Below, one piece after another: positions 1-13,100 of a stretch of 62,000 nt of DNA. How positions within the stretch are numbered: position 1 is the first letter of the stretch; every line of letters starts with the position of its first letter. The position numbers were made by a program, and so were the translations under genes. The DNA is taken from NCBI RefSeq assembly GCF_964340395.1, contig NC_135552.1, forward strand, positions 4,024,701 through 4,086,700, in the 5' to 3' direction. The notes under the pieces were generated by a model. It ran no database searches. It was not told where the DNA came from and saw only the letters and a list, made by a program, of their open reading frames with translations. Source of the DNA: Glandiceps talaboti. Lineage: Eukaryota; Hemichordata; Enteropneusta; Spengelidae.

Positions 1-230
1 CAGCCCTGTAGGTCCTAGAGAACATCTCTATTGGTGTCCAATATGACAGCCCTGTAGGTCGTAGAGGACAACCCTATTGATGTCCTATATAACAGTCCTG
101 TAGGTCCTAGAGGACAACTCTATTGGTGTCCAATATGACAGCCCTGTAGGTCCTAGAGAACATCTCTATTGGTGTCCAATATGACAGCCCTGTAGGTCCT
201 AGAGGACAACCCTATTGACGTCCAATAGGT
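1..230. repeat. 46-bp minisatellite, five copies, truncated by the window edge
   Basis: Five back-to-back units of exactly 46 bp start at 1, 47, 93, 139 and 185. Each begins CAGCCCTGTAGGTC. Copies 1 and 4 are identical, and copies 2 and 5 share the variant AGAGGACAACCCTATTGA, so the array looks built from a multi-unit block. It probably continues to the left of the window. Confidence 0.95.
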
Positions 231-3200
231 CAACCATGTAGGCCACTAAAACCCATTCACTCAAATATACAATCCATACAGATAATGACACCAAGCTCTT
301 TCTTAATATATATGCTTTATTACTAACATTTCGATAGAAATGTAATGAAAGGGTGGTGTTTCTGGTTCCATACATGACGGTCATATAGCGGAATTGCCGC
401 AAATCTGGAAAGGCCACATTTCTGTTGCATAAACATCATGTATACAAAACCGGAAATGCCACTTTTCATGCAGTGTATACAAGTCCTGATAACTTTGCTT
501 AATCAACTAAGCTACAGTTGTCATTAGAGACTAAGTGAAAACATTTTGATATTGATAGATTACTCGTATATACATTGGTTTGTCTCCATATTTACAAGAA
601 ATGTTGTTTAAGTTACACTATAACGTACAGTCGAGATACTTTGACAATGGTAGTGACGTTTTCTTCTGTTTTTAGCTCAGATACAAGTATCCCATGCCTT
701 TTTGCTGATATTGTGCCTACAAGTGAATACGAAGATTACATAAAGTATACACAATTCGAAATGAATCACCATCCCACTTTTACCTTTTTGATATAAATAC
801 TACAAAGAATATGTGATGATATGTGATATGGATGACAACCTGTGTAAACTTTTATGAAAACAAAAGTCTTCTTGTATTCTATCTATGACACAGTTTTGTC
901 CATTTTGTTTTTTAAACTAATTTTATTGCCTTACTTACAACAATGAAGTATGTAAGTTGTACTTCCATGCTTATAACTAACCTGACACTTGGTTTATATT
1001 TCAAGATTTTGATCAAATTTGAAATGCCTAGCAAGAACTTTACATACCTCCCGATTATCAAAAACTGTTTATTTTGATGGAATACATCATATATTTAACG
1101 AAACTGCCATTTTTGAATGAAAATAAAACTCTGGCATACAAATAATGCAGTATTAAACTTATGGTTAACCATTCAACACATACAGACCTAAAAAACTACT
1201 GCATATTTATCACATTTTCTTATGAATTTCAAACCAAATTTCAAAGAAATTGCTCTATTTCAGTTATGATACACTGCAAAAACTATAATTGTATAAAGCA
1301 GTTACATACATTTAAATCAAGTCTATTTCATGGACCGCCATCTTGGATTTTACCGATGTTTGTAAAAAATGTAGGTCAGGTCGGGTAAGGTATCAACAGT
1401 ATGTTATCTTTGGATTCACATTGGGATTCAAAGATGTGAAATTCGTCATTACATTTGTTGTCGATTTTTGATTAGTTGTCATCAGGTTATTTTTGTCAGC
1501 AATTTGCCATCAGTTATAGGTTTCATTTTTCTTCATATTCACACACAATCAATGTTATATATTGTTCTAGAAATCTTATTTTTCTCATCGATTTCATACT
1601 TATTCTTGTATGTACTGGGTGCATTCAAGAGCAAAATAAGTTTTGCCATTGCTTGGCCATTGTGCACAGGACATGTATGGGCACTTTTAAAATGTTGCAA
1701 GTGAAAAATAAAACAAACTGTTGCATTACATGCTGTTTCAGTGTTTATTTATGACACAGGGTGGTTCACACAACAAACCTATACCATTGTAGTATGTTTA
1801 GGACAAGAATGTATGAAAATGGCTTGGCTTAATTAAGTGACAATTGCCCGTTCCAGAACAAATTATCTTGGGAAGTTCACGGGTGACCTGTCTGTTGCAT
1901 GAATACCCCTATTGTCTTGGAGAACTGTGTTTTGAGTTCACATTCAAGCCTTCAAATGAATGTCTAAATGATGACTGTCATCCCATTCAGCAGTTTTCAC
2001 CACAACCCTCGAATATTTTGAAACATACCAGTAGCTATTCACTGACTATCTTGTCAATTTCAAGAGCTTATTCTCCAACTCAAGACTGTTGATGTAATCA
2101 TATGTCTACATTTCTCCTACTTGTTTTTTTGTTGATGTGTCCTTTTGACCTGCAATGGACATTAATTTCAACATGATCCTGGAGCCAACTTCACACACAT
2201 TACAAAGATGAATCTAGATGTATCATAGACATATCTAGAATGTATGAAATACGCACCAAAATAAGAACGAATGCCAACTTTGTTTGAGATATCAGCATTT
2301 GTCATCATGACATACCAAGATGAGTTTGCATCGTTCCTGGATTTAAGGTATTTGACAAGCAAGTGTAATATTACCATGGAAACTGAAAAGAAACAAATTA
2401 GATTTACCATGAATACCAATAAATATTGCGAAATACAAACAGATGACGCATGATCTATATTCTAAAAATAACATTGTCAATACATGACCTGACCTGACCT
2501 GTACCTGACCTGACCTTTTGCATCCACCGTTTTACCAACAACAACATCCATCGCAAGAGAGCATTAAATGCCTTGAGATTACCAAAACCTGCTCACATTT
2601 TTCATAAGTAACCTCTGAAATATCACCGGGGGCTAGGAAACATACCTTTCTAGTACAGAATCAACATCCCCTCTATACCTTCCTCCAACGGTCATGACTG
2701 CTTGAAAATAAATCTATTTTCATAATATATGCAGATGAGATATTTTGACATATTTGTGTGGTTATAGAGCAGTTGTGCACATAAGATATGTACATGCCTA
2801 GTGCATGGAGATTAAGGTTTACGTTTAATTTAGCATTTTATATCACCAAGTAAATGCACATTTTCAAATATTTCGAGTAACCCTAAAGGACATTATTATT
2901 TATAAATGAAGCACCACGTGCACTGTTTTGTTTTGTGTATACTTGGTTAAATGAAAAGAAAGCTTAAAGTTATATAATATGTTTGTAAAATGCACTTTGA
3001 AGGCTTTATATGGTTGTCAAAAAATTCATAGTATGTGCAAGCATTTTAAAGGCTAACTATGACAACAAATTCATTTGTAAGAATACGCATGCATACACTC
3101 TAACCACATCCAGTACACATGGTCAACATCAAGATGCATTATGAGATCTGCTGTAAGAACCTCAGGAGCAGCCATTTACCTTGTACGTTTTGTTCACTTC

Positions 3201-3403
3201 ATTGACCTGCCATACATTTAATTCCGACCGCTACGAAAATTGTTGGGGTCATATCACATTTTTGAGAACGCGAAGAGGCGGCTGCCAACATTTTTCTGAC
3301 CGAAATATTTTCTCTCCAGACCCCCCCCCCCCACCCTACCGTAAATTCTCACCATAGCTTTATTTGATGAATACCTATGATATGACCCAACGGAATGACT
3401 CGG
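231..3403. other. Intergenic, AT-rich, no gene recognised
   Basis: Only short open frames occur (all under 95 codons), with no family resemblance and no coherent splice structure. The one local feature is a short run of TGACC pentamers at about 2,483-2,517. A C-run lies near 3,321. Confidence 0.6.
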
Positions 3404-3530
3404 GGGACGCATTAGTCTGTAAGGTACGCCGTGACGGGGCGCCCTCAACCATCGGCCAACCCCTAACACCCTGAGAGGAGGCCGGTGAGGGCGAAACGTC
3501 ACGACGTATCTTACAGTCTAGGGACGCATT
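3404..3530. mobile_element. Palindromic 107-bp insertion flanked by a 10-bp target-site duplication
   Basis: The sequence GGGACGCATT occurs at 3,404-3,413 and again at 3,521-3,530, directly bracketing an inverted-repeat element (3,414-3,520). The element starts AGTCTGTAAGGTACGCCGTG and ends with the near-complement CACGACGTATCTTACAGTCT; the arms are about 35 bp. The right arm holds CGAAACGTCACGACGTA (3,492-3,508), which resembles the 3' half of a hammerhead ribozyme: GAAA, stem III ACGTC/GACGT, and a cleavage-type A at 3,508. The same end sequence is found on the Penelope-like remnant at 45,260. A foldback DNA element is the alternative reading, since Mutator-like elements also give 9-11 bp duplications. 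Confidence 0.75.
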
Positions 3531-3698
3531 AAAGTTACACAATTATCTTGTCATGTGAGATGACGGACATATATTCGCGGGTATAATAAATAATATCTGA
3601 AAGTTCGTACTCCTGCAAGATGAGAATCATGCAAGAAGAGAAAATTGCTGTACACCGTGTAACATCTCATGGATATTAGATCGCTCTGATAGCTTTAG

Positions 3699-4250
<552 letters not shown>

Positions 4251-4475
4251 TTAAACATAGGTTTTTGTTAAAGGTTTTAGTAACTGTTGGCAAATGCTGA
4301 AACAAACCGTAACACTACTATCAATTTGAAATCAAATTACTAAGAATACTGACTTGACTTAGTACCTTGAATGAATCCTGTAATTATTCATAATGATAAA
4401 ATACTTTTAAATGGTATGGCATGCAACAATATACATTGAGGATTTTCTCGGTGTTAGTTTTCTGAATTCAAATTT

Positions 4476-4905
4476 CAATTTTGATCAGGAAAGGGCATTG
4501 TTATCACCTTGACATGTTAAAATAACACCAGATAACACTCTTTTAGTCCTTAAAAATTTCTAGGGCGGGAGTGGAGATCCCTTCCGTACCAATCCCTCTC
4601 ACTTCTCTCTTGTATTTTTATTCAAATTTTAACTAGTATTATTACCACCTTGACATGTTAAAAAGCATCACTAAGTATTCTTTCAATTCTTCAAAATTAA
4701 AATATTTCTAGGGGTACCCATTCCCCACTGCTCCCTTGTATTTTGATTAAAATTTTACCTCGTATCATTACTACCTTAGAATAGTGTCTGAAAGCATTAT
4801 TTTAGACCTTGAATTTCAATAATCTCTTGGACGGGAGGGAGTGACCCCTCCCATACCCTCCTCCACTTGGCTCCCTCAAACTTCTATACAATCTTTACTG
4901 CCTAC
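4476..4905. repeat. Three diverged tandem copies of a unit of about 140-150 bp
   Basis: Each copy has the order: a phrase like TATNACCACCTTGACATGTTAAAA, then a CTTTTAGTCCTT-like stretch, then TTTCTAGGG with a purine/pyrimidine-rich block, then CTTGTATTTTTATT. Copies start near 4,476, 4,636 and 4,760 and are clearly decayed. Confidence 0.6.
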
Positions 4906-6320
4906 TTTCCAATTTTACCAGCTACGTGTGGAACAGTAAAGCTACATTTCATCATGTATGTCTCTCCTATGAGGAATACCAATTTCAAAAATAGAAAGTT
5001 ACACGATGCGATGTGAGACAACACAACGAGACACGGCGAAAAGTCAAATTTAACGCATATATTAAAAAGATTGGTGTACCCCTATTTGGCAAAACAAAAT
5101 TTTCTGTATAGTTGCTTTCGAAAAAAATTACTTTCATGGTGATTGAACAAAGGTTTTGGTGTTGGATCCAAATCCTCCAGGCCCCCCCCCCCCTTCGAAA
5201 TTAAATGGTTTACCCCTAACTGATTAAATAAAGTCGATAAATGGCCGCAAAGTCAATTCTAAGGTGTTTGTTTGTTTGTTTGTTTGTTTGTTTGGTTGGT
5301 TGGTTGGTTGGTTGGTTGGTTGGTTTCTTGGAGGCGTGCATTCTTTCTTGGGTCAAGAGAGTAAAAAGGCCAATTTTACTCCTCCTTAAGAATTTGCAGT
5401 GGTCGCGTATATTTCGTTAACATGACTTTAGGTAAGGGAACTTTCAGTAATTACAATGGATGGTAGATGGTCGTGGAATGGGGGCTGGGTTACTTGTTAC
5501 TAGCGGACCGCGGGAGGAGTGCCATTCTTTCTAAAGAATCACTACTGGAGTCCTTCCTTTCTACACAGTGACAACATAAATTTCTACCTCTTTGAGAACA
5601 TAGGATGTCTTTCCTGTAATACTCGATTACATATCTTATACAACAGGAACAACCATGAAAAAAGTTCTTGTTGACCAGCATACATGAAATATTTGACAGA
5701 AATTGTAGACGAACCACTACGTTAGATATGTCAACATATACTCTGAAGAAGTCAATACCATTGATTAATAAAACTGATAAAAAACCTTTAATTCACACTC
5801 GCAAAATAACAGTTGCCCCTGACACGGGCATACATACTTTTCTAGAGTATTATTCTTTCAAACATTATCAAATGTAAACACGATAATGATTGATTATTCA
5901 ATTTGGCAAAAATGAAATGTTCAAGGCCCAACAATCCAGGAAAACAATTAAAAACATACTTTTGTAAACATTACTTGCATGCTAATGAGATAAATTAGGT
6001 GCTAATTTAAGAGGAAAAATGACTTCTATATTTTGGGTTATGAATAGGTAATCTATAAGAACTCGGTGATTTGTATAATGGTCTGACAATTACCTTTTAA
6101 TCACTCTTCACACATTACAGCTCAGTTTTATTTAAAGTGATGCCTCAATGCAACTGCTCCCACAGAATGTCGTTGAGGGCTCCCTACTGTCCCTGCCAAT
6201 CGTTGCCATGCAAAAAACAGTTTACATTCGATACATAGTTTGAACATGGAAGAATACTTCCCTGGTTTGAAGTTCTCCCCTCCTGTTAATCACATCATTT
6301 TTCAGGTACACCCCCCCCCA

Positions 6321-6356
<36 letters not shown>

Positions 6357-6560
6357 GTGTGTTTTATTACAAATGAGGCCTTCAGTACGGGTGTGTGTTA
6401 TGAGACCCCTAGTTTGTTGTGATGCTAAATCCATGAACATGATATCGTATATTCTTCCCCTAGCAGACTATACAAAAATCATCGCAGTTTAAAGAAACAA
6501 CCATTATTGAGCTTTCTGTAGGCATGTGAACTTGTGAAGCCTTCCCAGGCTGACGTGGTT
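4906..6560. other. Intergenic with simple repeats, no gene recognised
   Basis: Contains a C-run near 5,180, a (TTTG)n-(GGTT)n tract at about 5,262-5,323, and a C-run followed by (CA)n at about 6,310-6,352. Open frames are short and unrecognised. Confidence 0.6.
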
Positions 6561-7171
6561 TATGGAGCCATTGGGTGTGAAGCATTTACTGGGCATAAGC
6601 TTAAAAGTAGGACCTTGGACCGAGTGTGTACTTTTAAGTGGGAAGTAGGGCCATTTACATACTCATGGAAGTAAAGTATAAAATAGGACCTTTATGCATT
6701 TTTAAAAGGTAAATTAAGTATCCCTGTATTTCCCGTTGTATCATTACACAACAGCAACTGCAAAATTGTCAGAAAACTGACAACCTACTGTAATAATCTG
6801 GTATTTGACATAATTTCATATGCTTTCTTCCTTGAAATATATAGACTTTTTAGAATGCAGAGTAGACAGAGGAAAAGATACCAAAAACTCTTGAAAACTT
6901 CAAAACCAGTTTAAAGTTTACTAGGTTGTTAGCATGTTATTAGTAGACTTCTTGAAACACGATTGTAGTCATTTTCTGGTGTGTAAAATCAGACTTTTAC
7001 CTTTATTTGACAATGATTTTATTGGCCGATAAAGACAAGGTAAAACAATATGGCAAATTTGAACACCCCTTGTTGTAACTAGTCTGCACAAAGGGACAAT
7101 GTGATTACAAATAGGTTTTTGTATAGTGCTCTTTGAATTCTGAAGTCATGAGCTGATATGACACCAGACAC
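6561..7171. other. Flank of the tandem array with one diverged copy of its internal subrepeat
   Basis: About 6,590-6,710 contains AGTAGGGCCATTTACATACTC and a second, weaker GTAGGACCTT phrase. These are recognisable relatives of the 72-bp subrepeats inside the array that follows. The rest is AT-rich without a gene. Confidence 0.5.
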
Positions 7172-10100
7172 AGATATTACACCAGACACAGAAAAATACA
7201 CTGATCATATATTTTTAATTGAAACATCAAAACCAACAGTTAGAACTTTGCTATGTTGTGGACCAACATTATTTTGTTTTGGAATAAAGACTTCTACTTA
7301 AAAGGGTTTCTTAGGTGATCTGGCAAGTAAAATGTGTGCATGAAGTGAAACAAATTTTGAACATGATGTTTACATAAAGTATACCCAATCCTTGTTCAGT
7401 TTATTTATTTTTCAAAAAACGTGAAAAACTGACTAAGAAATACAGTTCCAGCACACCAAAATTTTGAAGTCTGAGTCAAAGTTGAACATTTTAAATAAAA
7501 TGGTGTGACAGGTGAAGAAAGAAGTAAGTACGTGGCCCAGAATGCCAGGTCCACTTACATTATCACTTCACATACCCTATGTTCAAGTACCAAGTATTTC
7601 TGATTGGACAAGGGAGAAAATGAATTAAATGGTACATTTCCAAGGTAGTGCCATGCATTATTTTCAGAATGTGGTCGATCGATACACTAGCCCATGGTCA
7701 CAGCTAAATTTATGTATGACCATGCAGTGAGTCCAGGTGACGGTGTAGTGACCATAGTTGGCAGAACTCACATGCAGTCTAAAGTAGGTTACATGATGCA
7801 TTTGTATAAATAACTCTGGCCCACCCCCCATCTGCCAAAAATTGTTGTGCCTTATCTCACTAACAAATTTACTTTATAAAAAACTGAATAACAAAAAATT
7901 CTGCTTACAAAGGTCACAGTCTTTCCTGTACATTACAGATTTGTCCAGTTAGTGACTAGCTACTACCTGCATTGACGCATTTTTCCAGGAAGAGGAACAT
8001 GAATCAAAATTATTCCATTGTTGTTATAATTAGGAAAGTGAGTTTAAAGTATTGTGCTTTTGAGATAAGACTGAGATAGGTTAGCAAACAAGTTACTATG
8101 TAGCCTAGAATCCATTCAACTTCCTAATACTATGGTCACCACAAAGTCACCAAAGCTCAGGCCACAGATGAGAGATTCAATTTCTGCTGTAATTTTAAAT
8201 AGAAGACACAAATAAGTCAAATCATGTACACAATACAAGCTACAAAGTAATACCCTGGTGTGTGTATTTTCAACAGAAAAGTAGGGCCATTTACACACCC
8301 TTGGTACCATGGTACAATGGAAGGCCCTGGAGTGTGATAATTTAAGTGACAAATAAGGCCATCTACACACTCTTAGTAATATGGCAACATGACAGACCTT
8401 TGACTGTCCATTTATACATTGAAAGTTGGCCATTTATACAATCATAGTAATAATATGGCACAATGAAAGGAGTTTGTAGTGTGTACTTTTACGAGGAAAG
8501 TTGAACATTTACACATTCATAGTGTTTTGGTAAAATGTATTTTTTAAAGCTGAAAGTGGGGTCATTTAAACACTCATGGGAGTTTGGTAGAGAGGGAGAC
8601 ATTATAATTGTGTTCTGAAGTGGAAAAGTAAGAAGTCCCAGAATGTAAACAGACAAGAGGTCAACTACAAGCTATGCAGCTTTGAACAGCAACCAATACA
8701 CAATTGAAAGATGACTGATGACTCAATATATTGTTCTCACATTTGACAGCACTTCATATATGTGGTCTTGCTAGATATTAGACTTTAGGGGGATATTACA
8801 CCAGACACAGAAACAATATACTGAACATATACTTTTATTTGAAACATCAAAACCAAAAGTTAGAACTTTGCTATGTTGTGGACCAACATTATTTTGTTTT
8901 GGAATAAAGACTTCTACTTAAAAGGGTTTCTTAGATGATCTGGCAAGTAAAACTTGTGCATGAAGAGAAAACGTGAAGTAAGAAAAGTTTCAACTTAAAC
9001 TTTGAACATGATGTTTACATAAAGTATACCCAAGCCTTGTTCAGTTTATTTATATTTCAAAAAATGTGAAAAACTGACTTCAAATGAACAATAACAAATA
9101 CAGTTCCACCATGATATTCAGTGAAGGTTGAACTTTTTAAATAAAATGGTGTGATAGGTGAACAAACAAGTGAGTAGGTGGCCCAGAATGCCAGGTCCAC
9201 TTATATTATCACTTCACATACTCCAAAGCTTCAGGGTTAGTCAGAGATTTCAATTATTATTCAGGTACTGAGTATTTTTGTTTGGGCAATGGAGAAAATG
9301 AATTAAATGGTACATTTCCAAGGAAAGCCATGCATTATTTTCAGAATGTGGTCGATCGATACACTAGCCCATGGTCACAGCTAAATTTATGTATGACCAT
9401 GCATTGAGCCCAGGTGAAGGTGTAGTGACCATAGTTGGCAGAACTCACATGGAGTCTAAAGTAGGTTACATGATGCATTTGTATAAATAACTCTGCCCCC
9501 CCCCCCCCCTCATCTGCCAAAAATTATTGTGCCTTATGTGACTAACAAATTTACTTTTCAAAAACTTAATAACAAAAAATTCTGCTTACAAAGGTCAAAC
9601 TCTTTCCTGAAAAAAAAGGTTTGTCCAGTTTGTGACTAGCTACTACCTGCATTGAAACATTTTTCCAGGAAGAGGAACATGAATCAAAATTATTCCATTG
9701 TTGTTATATTTAGGAAAGTGAGTTTAAAGTATTGTGCTTTTGAGATAAGACTGAGATAGGTTAGCTAACAAGTTACTATGTAGCCTAGAATCCATTCAAC
9801 TTCCTAATACTATGGTCACCACAAAGTCACCAAAGCTCAGGCCACAGATGAGAGATTCAATTTCTGCTGTAATTTTAAATAGAAGACACAAATAAGTCAA
9901 ATCATGTACACTTTACAAGCTACAAAGTAATACCCTGGTGTGTGTATTTTCAACAGAAAAGTAGGGCCATTTACACACCCTTGGTACCATGGTACAATGG
10001 AAGGCCCTGGAGTGTGATAATTTAAGTGACAAATAAGGCCATCTACACACTCTTAGTAATATGGCAACATGACAGACCTTTGACTGTCCATTTATACATT

Positions 10101-13100
10101 GAAAGTTGGCCATTTATACAATCATAGTAATAATATGGCACAATGAAAGGAGTTTGTAGTGTGTACTTTTACGAGGAAAGTTGAACATTTACACATTCAT
10201 AGTGTTTTGGTAAAATGTATTTTTTAAAGCTGAAAGTGGGGTCATTTAAACACTCATGGGAGTTTGGTAGAGAGGGAGACATTATAATTGTGTTCTGAAG
10301 TGGAAAAGTAAGAAGTCCCAGAATGTAAACAGACAAGAGGTCAACTACAAGCTATGCAGCTTTGAACAGCAACCAATACACAATTGAAAGATGACTGATG
10401 ACTCAATATATTGTTCTCACATTTGACAGCACTTCATATATGTGGTCTTGCTAGATATTAGACTTTAGGGGGATATTACACCAGACACAGAAACAATATA
10501 CTGAACATATACTTTTATTTGAAACATCAAAACCAAAAGTTAGAACTTTGCTATGTTGTGGACCAACATTATTTTGTTTTGGAATAAAGACTTCTACTTA
10601 AAAGGGTTTCTTAGATGATCTGGCAAGTAAAACTTGTGCATGAAGAGAAAACGTGAAGTAAGAAAAGTTTCAACTTAAACTTTGAACATGATGTTTACAT
10701 AAAGTATACCCAAGCCTTGTTCAGTTTATTTATATTTCAAAAAATGTGAAAAACTGACTTCAAATGAACAATAACAAATACAGTTCCACCATGATATTCA
10801 GTGACGGTTGAACTTTTTAAATAAAATGGTGTGATAGGTGAACAAACAAGTGAGTAGGTGGCCCAGAATGCCAGGTCCACTTATATTATCACTTCACATA
10901 CTCCAAAGCTTCAGGGTTAGTCAGAGATTTCAATTATTATTCAGGTACTGAGTATTTTTGTTTGGGCAATGGAGAAAATGAATTAAATGGTACATTTCCA
11001 AGGAAAGCCATGCATTATTTTCAGAATGTGGTCGATCGATACACAAGCCCATGGTCACAGCTAAATTTATGTATGACCATGCATTGAGCCCAGGTGACGG
11101 TGTAGTGACCATAGTTGGCAGAACTCACATGGAGTCTTAAGTAGGTTACCTGATGCATTTGTATATTAAATAACTCTGCCCCCCCCCCCTCATCTGCCAA
11201 AAATTATTGTGCCTTATGTGACTAACAAATTTACTTTGTAAAAAAATTTAACAAAAAATTCTGCTTACAAAGGTCAAACTCTTTCCTGTACAACAGAGAT
11301 TTGTCCAGTTAGTGACTAGCTACTACCTGCATTGAAACATTTTTCCAGGAAGAGGAACATGAATCAAAATTATTCCATTGTTGTTATATTTCGGAAAATG
11401 AGTTTAAAGTATTGTGCTTTTGAAATAAGACTGTGATAGGTTAGCAAACAAGTTACTATGTAGCCTAGAATCCATTCAAGTTCCTAATACTATGGTTACC
11501 ACAAAATCACTAAAGCTCTGGCCACAGATGAAAGATTCAATTTCTGCTGTAATTTCAAATAGAAGACACAAGTCAAATTGTGTACACAATACAAGCTACA
11601 AAGTAATACTTTGGTGTGTGTATTTTCAACAGAAAAGTAGGGCCATTTACACACCCTTGGTACCATGGTACAATGGAAGGCCCGGGAGTGTGATAATTTA
11701 AGTGACAAATAAGGCCATCTACACACTCTTAGTAATATTGCAACATGACAGACCTTTGACTGTCCATTTATACATTGAAAGTTGGCATTTATACAATAAT
11801 AGTAATAATATGGCACAATGACAGGAGTTTGTAGTGTGTACTTTTACGAGGAAAGTTGAACATTTACACATTCATAGTATTTTGGTAAAATCTATTTTTT
11901 AAAGTTTAACGTGGGGTCATTTAAACACTTATGGTAATTTGGTAGAGAGGGAGACATTATTGTGTTCTGAAGTGGAAAAGTAGGAAGTCCCAGAATGTAA
12001 ACAGACAAGAGGTCAACTACACGCTATGCGGCTTTGAACAGCAACCAAAAAAAATGAATTAAATGGTACATTTCCAAGGAAAGCCATGCTGCATTATTTT
12101 CAGAATGTGGTCGATCGATACACTAGCCCATGGTCACAGCTAAATTTATGTATGACCATGCATTGAGCCCAGGTGACGGTGTAGTGACCATAGGTGGCAG
12201 AACTCACATGGAGTCTAAAGTAGGTTACATGATGCATTTGTATAAATAACTCTGCCCCCCCCCCTCATCTGCCAAAAATTATTGTGCCTTATGTGACTAA
12301 CAAATTTACTTTGTAAAAAACTTAATAACAAAAGATTCTGCTTACAAAGGTCAAACTCTTTCCTGTACAACAGAGATTTGTCCAGTTAGTGACTAGCTAC
12401 TACCTGCATTGAAACATTTTTCCAGGAAGAGGAACATGAATCAAAATTATTCCATTGTTGTCATATTTAGGAAAGTGAGTTTAAAGTATTGTGCTTTTGA
12501 AATAAGACTGAGATAGGTTAGCAAACAAGTTACTATGGAGCCCAGTATCCATTCTAGTTCCTTATACTATGGTCACCACAAAGTCACTAAAGCTCAGGCC
12601 ACAGATGAGAGATTCAATTTCTGCTGTAATTTCAAATAGAAGACACAAGTCAAATTGTGTACACATTACAAGCTACAAAGTAATACTTTGGTGTGTGTAT
12701 TTTCAACAGAAAAGCAGGACCATTTACACACCCTTGGTACCATGGTACAATGGAAGGCCCTGGAGTGTGATAATTTAAGTGACAAATAAGGCCATCTACA
12801 CACTCTTAGTAATATTGCAACATGACAGACCTTTGACTGTCCATTCATACATTGAAAGTTGGCCATTTATACAATCATAGTAATAATATGGCACAATGAA
12901 AGGAGTTTGTAGTGTGTACTTATGAGGAAAGTTGAACATTTATACATTCATAGTATTTTGGTAAAATGTATTTTTTAAAGTTTAACATGGGGTCATTTAA
13001 ACACTTATGGTATTTTGGTAGAGAGGGAGACATTATTGTGTTCTGAAGTGGAAAAGTAGGAAGTCCCAGAATGTAAACAGACAAAAGGTCAACTACAGGC

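Noticed and set aside
2483-2517. Nuclear-receptor direct repeats (TGACCT)
   Set aside because: Pentamer microsatellite; half-sites overlap at 5-bp spacing, which is not a known receptor arrangement.
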